Shown here: positions 10,604 to 21,623 of the stretch, in pieces
Layout: each line of letters begins with the position of its first letter
Numbering within the stretch: the first letter of the stretch is position 1
Source: Cordylochernes scorpioides
Lineage: Eukaryota; Arthropoda; Arachnida; Pseudoscorpiones; Chernetidae
Assembly (NCBI GenBank): GCA_030710605.1
Contig: CP092874.1
Span: 20,530,611 to 20,594,610, forward strand
Length of the DNA: 64,000 bases
Reading direction: 5' to 3'
The notes under the pieces: model-generated
Seen by the model: only the letters and a program-made list of their open reading frames with translations
What the model was told of the DNA's origin: nothing
Database searches by the model: none
Translations under genes and position numbers: made by a program

Positions 10604-11469
10604 TATATATATTATATAAATTTAAAAAAAAAATAGATTTCTGTTGTATTTTTGATCATCTTGAGGATTAAGCTATGGAGTTATTTGTTGGTTCTTTTTA
10701 GTACTAAATGGTATTGGTGATGCAGTCGTAGCAAAATCTTGAAGGTACGAGTATAATACTAAAAATAGTTTTGATCAGAGATTTCTCTAATTGAACTAAA
10801 GGAATATATAAAAAACATGGTTTGATAAAAGAACTGCCTGGCTTAAGGCGTAAGAATAAAAAATGAAAAACTCATTTACATAATGTACAAAAGTTTTGAG
10901 CCAGCCATCGGGATTCAACAACAACGAGTTTTTATAGGGGAAGCATGACTTCTGGCGGTCGATTTAACAGAGTATTTGGATCTATGAAATATAATTTTAA
11001 ATATAATAATATTTTAATATAACATATGTATATAATATACCAAAGGTGTCACCACTCCCTTTAAAAATGTATTAAATCAATATATTGTGGGTCATCACCC
11101 AAGTACAGACCGTAAAAGTTGATGATAAGGAATGAGCACAGTTTGAACACATTCAAACAAGAAGTCAACCTGTATAACATGGCTTCAGCCTTTGGCCCTC
11201 ATCAGTATAGCTTCAATTACATAACATCCTATGAGGAAAGTCGTGAACTCGGTCAAATTGGTCTATGAAGATCATCCTCCCGTAACTTTATATTGTAGAC
11301 ATGTGATGCACTTACAGTAAAAGCTGTCGCTAACTACCCACCATGATTATCATGGCCTGTACCACGTATACTTAAGATATTTTTTTAAATGGTGTGTTGA
11401 CATCACCTCCTATAGGGAGTCACCATATATATATAGAGGATGTGTTAAGACGGGAGTATGTCGTTACAG
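10604..11469. other. Gene-free upstream intron sequence with a degenerate repeat
   Basis: AT-rich with no supported coding region. Around 11040-11225 lies a diverged repeat whose minus strand contains a degenerate hammerhead-like core (CTGATGA at 11205-11199, stem II, then GAAG). The rest up to 11469 is presumably the intron upstream of the eag exon and ends in an acceptor (TTACAG, 11464-11469). Confidence 0.5.
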
Positions 11470-11703
11470 CGGACTGCAGTTTCTTGCTGGCCAACGCCCA
11501 GATCGTCGACTTCCCCATCGTGTACTGCTCCGAGTCCTTCTGCAAGATCTCCGGCTACGGCCGTGCCGAGGTGATGCAGAAGTCGTGCCGTTGCACCTTC
11601 ATGCACGGCGAGATGACGGACCCGGCCACGGTGGACAAGCTCGACCGGGCACTGGACAACCACTACGTAGACCAGGCCGAGATCCTGCTCTACAAGAAGA
11701 ATA
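11470..11703 (+). CDS. eag: Ether-a-go-go (EAG/KCNH) potassium channel, PAS-domain exon
   Basis: A single 234-bp internal exon (78 codons, phase 1 at both ends) in GC-rich sequence with GC-rich third positions, unlike the AT-rich surroundings. It encodes DCSFLLANAQIVDFPIVYCS, then FCKISGYGRAEVMQKSC and AEILLYKKN. This is the N-terminal EAG-type PAS domain that binds the C-terminal cyclic-nucleotide-binding-homology domain and tunes deactivation of EAG-family voltage-gated K+ channels in the plasma membrane. The acceptor is TTACAG at 11464-11469 and the donor ATA|GTAAGT at 11703/11704. The first split codon is compatible with the Pro that precedes this block in insect EAG (recalled). The IVDFPIVYC and MQKSCRC stretches favour EAG over ERG or ELK. 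No other channel exon was found in the window, so both flanking introns are long or extend outside it. The 11394-11469 and 11704-12026 parts of the open frame are intron. Confidence 0.92.
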
Positions 11704-11705
11704 GT

Positions 11706-11770
11706 AAGTCTCTACATGTGTCTACATGTGTCTACATGTGTCTACATGTCTCTACATGTGTCTACACATC
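11706..11770. repeat. 10-bp tandem repeat directly after the eag splice donor
   Basis: About five to six copies of TCTACATGTG begin two bases past the GT of the donor. The unit contains a near-palindrome (CTACATGTG). It lies wholly in the intron. Confidence 0.85.
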
Positions 11771-11820
11771 ACGTCTACCTCTCTACCTCCCGGAAAACAC
11801 CTATTTACCTCACTCTAATA

Positions 11821-11875
11821 TACAACAACAACAAAAAGGCTTTTATCAGGGTCCATTGCCCTGTATGGATTCGCT
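11821..11875 (-). repeat. Short (TTG)n-tailed retroelement 3' fragment
   Basis: On the minus strand it reads GGGCAATGGACCCTG, then a run ending AAAAGCCTTTTTGTTGTTG. It matches the haplotype-A-specific insertion at 14876-14977 in its AAAGGCTTTTT(GTT)n end and GGGTC..GACCC-type hairpin. It is probably the 3' end of a SINE or LINE with a TTG microsatellite tail. Family not recognised. Confidence 0.5.
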
Positions 11876-12204
11876 ATACAACAACAAAATAATACAGTAT
11901 TTTTTTCCTCCCTTTCCCCATGTGTACGTGAGCCTTTGTTTGAAAAAGGGATTTATTTACACATCTGTTCTAAAACTTTCCTCACTATCTCTTTTTTTGT
12001 ATGAATCTATTTACAATGATCTGTAGAAATTATAAAAGTTCTATTGCTATATTTTTCTTTTCTGAAATAGTACTCAGCGTCTTCAGTGGGTTGCTAAATC
12101 TCCGGAAGGTGTTTTTAAGAGTTTTTTTCTCTTTCTTCACCTAAATATTTGCACTATATATACGGTTTATAACAAATTCAGTCGAATATAATAGTAACGC
12201 GGTC

Positions 12205-12290
12205 TGAAGACTAAAATGGCCTAACCGCTGGGAAAATTCACCACTGATCAGCCATTCTATTTCTCTTTCCATTTTTGTTCATTACAGTAT
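12205..12290 (+). repeat. Diverged copy of the structured MITE module
   Basis: It keeps CCGCTGGGA, TTCACCACTGAT and CAGCC in the same order and spacing as the module at 8635-8682. The CTGATGAG core is changed to CTGATCAG and the CCCTCCC arm is lost. Confidence 0.6.
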
Positions 12291-12299
12291 ACAGTCTGT

Positions 12300-12512
12300 A
12301 TACACTCTTGGACAAAACTTAAGGAAGTTGTACCTTTTAGTATGTATATCGGGATTGAGACAATAACTCTGAAAGATATTACAGTGACCTTTATTGAAGC
12401 GACACTAGATAACCAAATGTGAACAAAATTGCCTCTGTCTCCTTAAAAAAAAAAAAAAAGACGACCGACGATATCAAAGACTTTACATTTCCTTAAGTTT
12501 TGTCTACATGAG
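12300..12512 (-). mobile_element. Single-unit Tc1/mariner-type MITE (monomer of the 122-bp satellite)
   Basis: Both ends carry the same inverted terminal sequence: ACAAAACTTAAGGAAGT at about 12313-12330 and its complement (CTTAAGTTTTGT) at about 12491-12503. Between them lie one copy of the sequence that forms the 122-bp satellite unit elsewhere, and a spacer with an A-run (about 12447-12461). TIRs starting in TACACTC with a TA junction and no coding capacity fit a non-autonomous Tc1/mariner element. Confidence 0.75.
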
Positions 12513-13218
12513 GGTAACTAGCTTTTATTCATATATTTAAAAAGAAAAAATGGTATCGTTAAAAATACATATAATTATCAGCGATAGAAGAAGCTAAGTT
12601 AAAGTTGATATTTAAAACGTTCTCCCAAAACAAATGACTCGTCTATGGGCAATCTCCAGACAACGGTAATGTCTACTCTACACACTCTAGCCACATTCTG
12701 AACTCATTCCTTTACAGTTATTCATCGATGAAATTCCTTGAAAATTTTAAGGAATTCATGGTAAAAGCTATTTAGAAAAGACGCATTTAAGTATACAAAC
12801 ATTTTAAAAGTTTTTATAACCAAGAACATAATTGCATATTTACAAATGAATGCAGCAAACTGATTTATTCCATCAATGTCTAAATTATCTTTCGACTTAA
12901 ATATGATCGGAAATATAAATTATTTATTATAATTTAATTTTCCATCTATCAATAAAAAATTTGTTATTTTGGCGATAGTATAATTATTCTCTAAGAAACA
13001 TATTCCCCCATATGGGCAATCTTCAGACAACGGTAATTTTACGCTACACTCTCTAGCCACATTCTTAACTCACTCCTTTACATTTCTTTCGATTGAAATA
13101 TTGACGGATTCTGTTCCTATAAAAAGCAAAGATTGGAAGGTTGCAGTAAAAGACAGTAGAAAATTGTTTTATTTCGAAAAGAACCATACGCTTCAAAAAT
13201 AATTTAAATCAATTAAGA
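12513..13218. other. Gene-free, AT-rich, diverged copy of the block-start repeat
   Basis: No coding region supported. About 12750-12965 resembles, with divergence, the sequence that opens both haplotype blocks (14340-14590 and 40895-41120), so that opening sequence is itself an interspersed repeat. Confidence 0.5.
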
Positions 13219-14040
13219 CAGCTGTTGCTGAGACCCCATCTTCTGCCGTAGCTACCTGTCTCTCTCTCACTTATGCAACTCTCTTGGTTATATGCAATTA
13301 TGACATTAGACTATGTAAATATGTAATATACACACACAACGTTTCGGTGACTTTGAGACACCTTTATTAACGGATTTTTGTAGTTTGGAATCCTGGCTTC
13401 TCTAGCAATAGTGGCGATAGAGTCAAGATATAGCAGCATATGGTTGTGTCATTGTTACCTTATGTGAATGTAATGACGAACTTATAACATGAGAAATGGC
13501 TTCACGCATGCACCGAGCTGATTGGTTACCTCTGATGATGCTGAGATGCAAGAGAGAGCCAATCAGCGAACATCGGTACTATATATACAGACCAATATGC
13601 AAAATTGATTATGGTCAACTATATTAGAGAGTGATAGCAACATGGTTCTAACGATATTTAAAAAAAAAAAACATTATTTTATTTTTAACAAATATTTTAA
13701 ATGCAAATGTTACATGATTATTAAAATGCAAAGATAAAATCTGAGCAGGCTGAGGACTTATAAAAAACAGCTATTTAAATGGCTATCTACATTTTAAACC
13801 ATTCCCTTTATATAGAGCAGAAGGGAGGGAGGGGGGGGTGAGATTGAGCTCTCAGGAAACAAAAAGGGATACTCCTCCAAGCGGATTAAAGGATTAAATT
13901 GCAGCAGGTCTTGTGTAAACATTCCGACAGCTGTTGCTGAGACCCCATCTTCTGCCGTAGCTACCTGTCTCTCGCCCTTATGCAACTCTCTTGGCTATAT
14001 GCAATTATGGCATTATAATATGTAAATATGTAATATACAT
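13219..14040. repeat. Pair of about 115-bp direct repeats with a promoter-like interior
   Basis: Bases about 13219-13340 and 13927-14040 are direct repeats (by eye over 90 percent alike) sharing GACAGCTGTTGCTGAGACCC and ATGCAACTCTCTTGG. Between them are a CCAAT-type inverted pair (GCTGATTGG 13517-13525, CCAATCAGC 13559-13567) and TATATATA at 13580-13587, spaced like a CCAAT/TATA promoter. A small terminal-repeat retroelement (TRIM-like) would look like this, but no TG..CA ends or primer-binding site were identified. Confidence 0.45.
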
Positions 14041-14650
14041 TAGCCTTACATCTAGTGTTTAATGTTCAAATATTTTTCCCTCTAATTCTTAAGAACAATT
14101 TCCCATAAGAATTTCTACTATGAGGCTTTAAAAATTAATGAAAATTTGATGATTGAGGAATATACTAAGTTGATAAAGAAATAGATCCTTTTCAATCATT
14201 TTAACATATGGCGTGTTGAGAAAGTGCGAGGTCCGAAAGCTCTCAATTAAAAAAAAATATTTTAAAAGAATTAATTTTGCACAGTAATTTATGTTATCAC
14301 AATAGAATATAAATATTTTGAAAACGTCTGGTTCATCCGTGGAAATTTTAAGGAATTCATGGTGAGGCTATTTAGAAAAGATGCATTTAAGTATACAAAT
14401 TTTTAAAAAGTTTTTTAGAACCAAGAACATAATTGCATATTTACCAATGGACGCAGCGAAACTGATTTATTCCATCGATGTCTAAAATATCTTTTGAGTT
14501 AAATATGATGCATTGACGTGCACGCCATCTGTGTGTTCGTAAATATAAACTATTTATTATAATTTCAATTGGCATCTATCAATAAAATTTGTATTATGAT
14601 GCACTAGCGCGTCATCTGTTATGATGTAATCTACCATCTGGTAGATATAA

Positions 14651-14698
14651 CTGGCGAAACCGCTGGGAGGGTTCACCACTGATGAGCCAGGCCCTCCC
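14651..14698 (+). repeat. Structured MITE module, allele A
   Basis: CTGGC (14651-14655) can pair with GCCAG (about 14686-14690), and GGGAGGG with CCCTCCC (14692-14698). The two helices interleave as an H-type pseudoknot. The allelic copy in haplotype B is at 41186-41233. Confidence 0.7.
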
Positions 14699-14875
14699 AT
14701 TAATTTTTCCATTGCAGTAAGGACAGTAGAAATTGTTTATTTTCAAAAAGAATCTTACGCGTCTAAAATAGTTTCGAATAAAAATTGTTGTAATTATTAT
14801 TTTAGGCAATAGTATATATTATACCCTAAGAAACATATTGCCAAAATATTTAAATTTATAGCGAGGCCGTTTCTT

Positions 14876-14977
14876 CAACAACAACAACAACAAAAAGCCT
14901 TTATTTAGGGTCACTGACCCTATACAGGATTCACCAGAGGTATGCATAAGAACAAAGCAGTGAGACAAAGGAAACAA
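14876..14977 (-). mobile_element. 102-bp (TTG)n-tailed retro-fragment, present only in haplotype A
   Basis: It is flanked by a 9-bp target-site duplication CCGTTTCTT (14867-14875 and 14978-14986). Haplotype B has a single CCGTTTCTT at about 41402-41410 and no insert. On the minus strand it ends AATAAAGGCTTTTTGTTG with more GTT repeats, a short-retroelement tail. Confidence 0.85.
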
Positions 14978-15332
14978 CCGTTTCTTTTAAAAGTAAAACA
15001 AATAAAATAAAGCTTATATGTCCATAGTTTGCTAAGATACCATAACCGGTATTCCATCCTTTATTGCCACATATATAAGCAGAATCATTCAATACAGTAT
15101 TAGAGCTCAAAAAAAAAAAAAGGTTCAGGTGAAAACATCGTTTCAGATTTAAACGGGCTTTCTAACGTTTATTTTCGATTCGGATGAAAAAGTGAATTGT
15201 GTTCATCGAAACGTTTGGGAAAATAAAATATTTCTTTCTGGTCAAGATTTCTTCATTTTACTGGCGAATTGGAAGTGTCGTGGCCAGGCTGCATCAATAA
15301 CTTCAATAAGATCTGTTTAAATTTGCATATAC

Positions 15333-15735
15333 ATTCATAAATGAAACTTAAGGAAGTGGAAAGTCTTTGATATCGCCGGTCGTCTATTATCATTATTTTT
15401 TTTTTTTAAGGAGACTGAGGAACATTTGTTCACATTTGGTTATATCATGTGTCTTCAATAAAGGTCACTGTAATATCATTCAGACTTATTGTCCCGATAT
15501 AGATGATAAAAGGTACAACTTCCTTAAGTTTTGTCTATGAGTGTATATACACTTGGTTATCTCGTGTCTTCAATAAAGGTCACTGTAATATCATTCAGAG
15601 TTATTGTCCCAATATACATGCTAAAAGGTACAACTTCCTTAAGTTTTGTCCATGAGTATCTTTCAGAGTTATTGTCTGAATCCCGATATACATGCTAAAA
15701 GGTACAACTTATTTAAGTTTTGTCCATTAGGGTAT
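15333..15735 (+). repeat. MITE-derived satellite array, about three units
   Basis: It starts with the left MITE end (AAACTTAAGGAAGTGG) and spacer, then repeats of the unit running from TTGGTTATCTCGTGT through AATAAAGGTCACTGTAATAT to CTTCCTTAAGTTTTGTC. Units are partly truncated. Its haplotype B counterpart is 41757-42265. Confidence 0.75.
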
Positions 15736-17035
15736 CTTTCAGAGTTATTGCATGAATTTGAGTGTACCTAAATAGAAAGTCATCTCTAAAGGAAGATTAC
15801 CAAAAAGCAATAGGAAACAAAAAAAATCAAATAAACAAAATCTACCTTACGTTTCTGTAGTCGCTTTAGAAAAAAAGACAGCGTTGGTTCTGGTAGACAA
15901 TAGGCACAAAATTGCTATCGATTTTTTTACCTACCTATCGCTTTATTATGTTCCACTTCACTAATAAGCATCTCTACACAAAGAAAGTTTCAACATTAAA
16001 AAAACTCTCAAATTAAAAAACTTGTTCCAATTAATGTTAAAGGATCTCTGGATTAAAAAAAATCCTCGCGTGGAGATTCTTAACAAAAGACTGAATATTT
16101 TACAAACCCTGCGGTCAATTTTTAATTTCTTTACACTTTTTTTTTTTATTGTTTTATTCTTCAAAATTGAAAATTGGGATTTTAAAACAATTGAGAAGTT
16201 ACTTTTATTTCTGTGAAATATCTTCTTTTTTTTTTAAATAAAGAATTTTTTATTTAATTCTCTCTGTGATAGTGTTCAGTTTCAATTTTAGGGTTAGCGC
16301 CTTTAATTAGAATCGATGTTGGGGGATATAGAAAAAAAATGGTTACAGGGTTGCCAAATTATAATTTGAAAAGATTGATTTCCTCCCCCTCTGTGAATAA
16401 TAAATTCACAGAACGTTGCTTTTGTCTTCTTCTCAGCTTACGCATCATCATAATCATCATTTTTGTTTAGAAACCGGAGAGAGAGAGAGGGAAGACCGAA
16501 AAAAAAATTGTTAAATCTAATTTTAATTTATCGTTTTACCATTAACATAGATTTTTATAATTACAACGCCTTCTCTGAATCGATATTGTTTTATTATATT
16601 TTGACCAGAATTAACTCTCTCTATCATTAGCCAGCCATTATATATTATAATGTTCAACATATATTTGGTTGAAAAATATTCATTTTTTTTAAGTCATTGT
16701 GTATGTGTGTGTTACTCGTGTTAAATTAATTATCTTTTTTAAATAAAAAAATCAACGAGAATAGTTGATATTTATTCCGATAGATGGCGCAAGCCATCAG
16801 CAACTTTCAGTTGCACGATAAGATGATGCTTTTTTCTTAATAAAATATCTTTTTTTTAGTTGTATTATTGAGTGACTCTGCAACAATGGTGCATTAAACA
16901 AATAGTATAAAAGTGGAATTATACTGGAATCAGTTTTCCCTAAAACTCCATAACCCTTATTCCATTATTCAGTCTAGTATATAAGTAGAATCGTCCAATA
17001 CAGTATTAAAGCTTCAAAACGGCAGTCTGATTAAA
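15736..17035. other. Gene-free stretch, haplotype A
   Basis: AT-rich intronic or intergenic DNA with long T and A runs and no supported ORF. About 16760-16840 contains one arm of a MITE (ATTCCGATAGATGGCGC) that is complete as an inverted pair at 47261-47430. Confidence 0.5.
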
Positions 17036-17094
17036 CTGGCGACACGCCGCAGGGAGGGTTCCCCACTGATGAGCCAAGCCATCCTATTTTTCAT
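17036..17094 (+). repeat. Structured MITE module, diverged
   Basis: CTGGCGACACGCCG, GGGAGGG, then CCCCACTGATGAGCC. The right arm has changed to CCATCC, which weakens the second helix. The allelic copy is at about 43585-43635. Confidence 0.6.
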
Positions 17095-17879
17095 CCCAGT
17101 AAGGATAATAGAAAGGTTGTTTTATTTGGTTTTAAAAGAAACATTCTTTCTTTATATGGTTAATTTTTACTTATATTTAAAAATAATCTTCTTTCTTATC
17201 TCCACTCAAATCACACTAAGGTATCAAGCTTGTAAAGCTTTTTGATGGTGTCTGCCGGGAAAGAGTAGAGCTCATCAATGGATGAGTCAATACAGATTGT
17301 TTTTTAAAAATAATAAATTCAAAGAGTGTTAGGCTAATGACCGAAGATTGGAACTCCTGGGAATGGAATAGATAATGTAGAACACTGAGACGGCTGTGTT
17401 GTGGGGACTTCATATGACATCGGGGAACACGACATATTTATTTAGAGTTGTATTCAAAATTCTAAGTTATTTATGCGAATTTTATTTCTAAAATAAACAA
17501 TAATTATACTTCCCTTACTGAAAATGGTCTACCATTGAACCTTCACAGCGGTTTCGCCAGTTTAAATAACCATACCACGCTAATATTATATTGGACTGTT
17601 TTGCTCATGTAACACGCTTTAATGGGGAATTTCTGGTGAAGGTATTTAATCAAACAATGGACGTAATCCTTAAGGAGAGAAATACAGAAGAAATATATTC
17701 AAATATTGTAAATTTGTGCCAGAAAGTGTGTCCTAATATTAATGATTTATCAGTTACAGAGACATACATGGTGCAATATTCCACATTTCCCTCCAGTTCT
17801 CAATAGTTTCAGTAAATACCTTCAACAAGAATTCCTCTTTAGAGCCGGCTATATAAACTAAATTGTCAAAAAAGAATAG

Positions 17880-18475
17880 ATTCAAAATCATCGCATTTAT
17901 ATCACATTCATAAACAAAACTTAAGGAAGTGAGAAGTATTTGATACGCCGGTCGTTTCTTTCTTTCTTTATTATTATTTTTTTTAGGAGACAGAGGTTGT
18001 TCGCATTTGGTTATCTCGTTTATCTTCAATAAAGGTCACTGTAATATCTTTCTGTGTTATTGTCTGAATCCAGATATACATGCTAAAAGGTACAACTTCC
18101 TTAAGTTTTGTCCAGGAGTGTATATACACTTGGTTATCTCGTGTGTCTTCAATAAAGGTCACTGTAATATATTTCAGAGTTATTGTCCCGATATACATGG
18201 TAAAAGGTACAACTTCCTTAAGTTTTGTCCATGAGTGTATATACACTCAGTTATATCGTGTGTCTTCAATAAAGGTCACTGTAATATATTTCAGAGTTAT
18301 TGTCCCAATATACATGGTAAAAGGTACAACTTCCTTAAGTTTTGTCCATGAGTGTATATACACTCAGTTATATCGTGTGTCTTCAATAAAGGTCACTGTA
18401 ATATATTTCAGAGTTATTGTCCCAATATACATGGTAAAAGGTACAACTTCCTTAAGTTTTATCCATGAGTGCACA
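17880..18475 (+). repeat. MITE-derived satellite array, about four units (haplotype A)
   Basis: Left MITE end at about 17892-17910, a spacer, then about four head-to-tail units of roughly 120 bp ending at a CTTCCTTAAGTTTT near 18446-18460. The allelic locus in haplotype B (44468-44690) has a single unit, so unit number is polymorphic. Confidence 0.85.
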
Positions 18476-19875
18476 GCTCTGTCACCGTTGTAGAGTCCGC
18501 ATGAAGTTGACCAGCTATAGAACTCAGTACACAGTAATGTTATAACAGTATATTGTAAAGAGACAAGTTGTGAGAGAGTAAAAACCTGGGCAAGTTTGAC
18601 GTATGGCAGATAAGCTGCCCACCGCAGGAAGCTGATAAGCCGACGTGATAACACTAATTAGCATACCACGGTTCTCTCCATCAGGAATTCTGGATCACCA
18701 TTGATTCACTCCTGTGAATTGTAACAATGGGGGACGCTAGAACAATCTCTACATCCCACACCGCGGTTCCTTATTGTGGATTTAAAACCTATCTCCTGGT
18801 AGTGTCTTGTACACAAAACCCATCTCCTATATTCTTCTTTAAACTCGATGTGGCTGTGATATAATGGAACGTCAAATCCCCATTGCGTACCGCTCTCCTT
18901 ATCCATAGCTTTGCTAACTTTTGTTTCACTTCTTTAAAAACAACTCATAATGTTTTAATTGTAGACAATCATCATGTTCGCGGGGAACAGGCTATGATAA
19001 TCATGGTGTGGATTAGTTAGAGACTGCCTTTACTGTAAGTACACCACCAGTCTACACATTTGAAAAACAGTTCGACTTTTGCACTTACAAATATAATACA
19101 AATGAAAACACCAAAGCGGGAATGTTTCTTTTTCACAAATAAATCAAACTTCTACTGTCCTTACTGCGATGAAAAAATATTGGGAGGGCTTGGTTTATCA
19201 TTGGTGAACCCTTCCAGTGGTTTCGTCAATTTAATCTATCAGACCGCTTCTTTAGAGCTCTAATACTGTATTGGTCCACAGAGAGACCATTTGACAAATA
19301 ACACAATTTTATTGACAGCTTGTCAATACTAGTAAACATTCACAGTCTCCGCACTTATTATATTTAATTAATATATAGTGGGAAAAAAGATAGTGGCAAA
19401 GATAAATAATACTAAAATTAGGTTTAATGATTGTTTACTCAAAATGTTTAATTGTGTTCATTGTTTATTTATTAATGACGGTATACCTCTCGTGTTAGGG
19501 GGGATGATACATCATTACGTTTTTAATCGCTATTTTTAATCATTAAAACGTCGTAAGCCTACTTTTTTATTTAACAGCCTTACACCATTTTGTGTAACAC
19601 GAATACAATTTTTTATTCCTGTGAAAAATAGACCCGTTGGCCAGTTAGAGTTTTTTTTTTCTCAACGTTTTGACAAAAATCTTTTGTCTAGGTCAGGAGA
19701 AATAAATAAAAAATAAAGCATTTAGCAAAACGTTATAAATTGTTCTGAGGTTATCGAATCGTTGAGAAAATAAATAAAAACTCTAACTGGCCGAAATGTC
19801 TATTTTTCACAGAAATATGAATACCGGCCAAGCAACCTCTATTTTCATGACAAATATAATTGTTAATCAATTAAA

Positions 19876-19921
<46 letters not shown>
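18476..19921. other. Gene-free stretch, haplotype A, with a slow-evolving part and a (TA)n run
   Basis: 18550-19060 is nearly identical to 44815-45300 in haplotype B, but short ORFs there (18706-18906, -) are in different frames in the two alleles. 19085-19262 is a minus-strand MITE carrying the structured module (19170-19235). 19877-19926 is (TA)n, the boundary of the Penelope-like insertion. Confidence 0.6.
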
Positions 19922-19929
<8 letters not shown>

Positions 19930-21623
19930 TAGAAACTATATAACAAAATTATAACAGTGATTCTAATTTTAAAACTTAAGGAGCAAACTGATAATAATGA
20001 TAACTTATATCAATTAGATTTGATTAGATTAGCAAGCTAAATCTAAATTAATTATAATAATAAATAGTTATTTAATTTTATAGTCCAGTTTTGTATTAAG
20101 ATTATCTTCACTATTATGATCATTTAAATTCAAATTATAAAATTTGTAAAATGTTATTAATTTGTAGATAGAGAGAGAGAAAAAAAAAATTCTTTACTTC
20201 TAATACATCCTCAAGTTAATTATATATTTATAATTAATAACAATAAAAATTAACAACGTAACGTCTATTACATCGGCTTTTACACGTCATTTAGACATAC
20301 TCTAATCCTATATATAGAATAATCGAAGAGAGAATATATATAATAGTTAGAAAAAAGAGAGAAAGACAGAACCATGCACTTTTAATCAAACTAATAATAA
20401 GGAAAAAAAAATTTTTGTAAAGAAGGTAGATAAGATTGTTAGTATATATATATATATTTTTATGATTTTATATTTTATCCTTTTTTTTTTTAAAGATTTT
20501 TAAAGGTTTTTTTATTTTATAATATGATTATAAATAGTTGTATTTAGTAATATATCTATAGTATGAATTAACATTTGTTATAAGTTTGGATATTATGTTT
20601 TGAAACCCTAATGGTAGACCAGACATACACAAAAAACTTCAAATTGAAATAAATTGGAAAAAGAGATCTGCTGGACCGGGGATCTTCAGATAAAAGTCCA
20701 ACGACATTTCACCCCTTCTTTATTATGTCATAGATCTCTTTTAAACCGGATTTTATGTGTTAATATTAAGTTGTTTCAGTGAAATATTTAAATGAACATA
20801 TATAACAGATACAAGTGTTAACAAATTCAAACTGTAAACCTACCTCGACCGCGGCGTCCTCCATTGTGAATATCTATTTCTGGCTGACACATGTTGCGGG
20901 AGGGGAATGTCCCCCCACATTTCAAATTTAGACCATTTATTCAGAATTTTTTTGAACAACAAGAAAATTAAAGAAGAAAGGAAAAATAGTTAATGGAAGA
21001 AAGCTGAATTTCATAATCTTTACAGCTAGTTATATCAAAATAACTGATTCAACACTTATTCATCTTTTAATATTCCTTTAAAAAGGCAAATTATAAGAGT
21101 TTAATAAAGCTATTAATTGTGCAAATTCATCTTTATTTAACTTCCATTTTCCTCCCCAGAAATTGGAGATTAAATAAAATGAACTTTATACTATAACACT
21201 TTAAAAATCTTGTGAGAATATCTTTTAATCAGTTATTTAATCAAAGTTTAATTAACTGTTAAAGATTATAAATTTGTATTAGTTAATATTAAGAGAAATT
21301 ATAGAAAGTTGAATTTATAAATGGATATTTCCATTTATTTTTTTTAAATATTTTATAATTGATATACTGTTGAAATATTTTACTTGTTTGATACTAAATT
21401 TGTTTTTAATAAATTCCATGTTTAAATTTTTAACATCTTCTATGAAATTATCTAATATATTATTTATTCTATAAAATCTTAGAAACTGACCATAATATAT
21501 ACCTTTACAGCAATTTAATGATATATTAGAATTCATATTACAGTATTTTATAATATTGAAATTATAATTACTCTTTTTATTATAAACTCTAACAGCACTA
21601 TTTGTAAGGTCTATATTCAAGTC
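19922..21623 (-). repeat. Penelope-like element: 3' pseudo-LTR copy (direct repeat 1)
   Basis: These 1.7 kb, read on the minus strand, hold the last part of the RT ORF and the 3' UTR of copy A. They are repeated almost base for base, in the same orientation, at 24183-25883. Such partial tandem repeats flanking the unique part are known for Penelope-like elements and are called pseudo-LTRs. Confidence 0.9.

Noticed and set aside
14612..14809. Zinc-finger-like peptide FYCPYCNGK recurring in several ORFs (also 41162-41371, 19060-19263)
   Set aside because: It is the structured MITE module and its flank read through. The CxxC comes from the repeat, the frame is lost between copies, and the alleles are not frame-conserved.
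18007..18493. ORFs of repeated YTWLSRVSSIKVTVIYFR-type peptides
   Set aside because: They translate the 122-bp MITE-derived satellite. Frames shift between arrays and no conservation beyond the DNA repeat is visible. The same applies to 35445-36153, 41877-42243, 50922-51232 and 60681-61395.
18706..18906. ORF ending STIRNRGVGCRDCSSVPHCYN, similar in both haplotypes (44949-45173)
   Set aside because: The two alleles differ by a frameshift in the middle, so the upstream halves are read in different frames. DNA conservation, not coding, explains the match.
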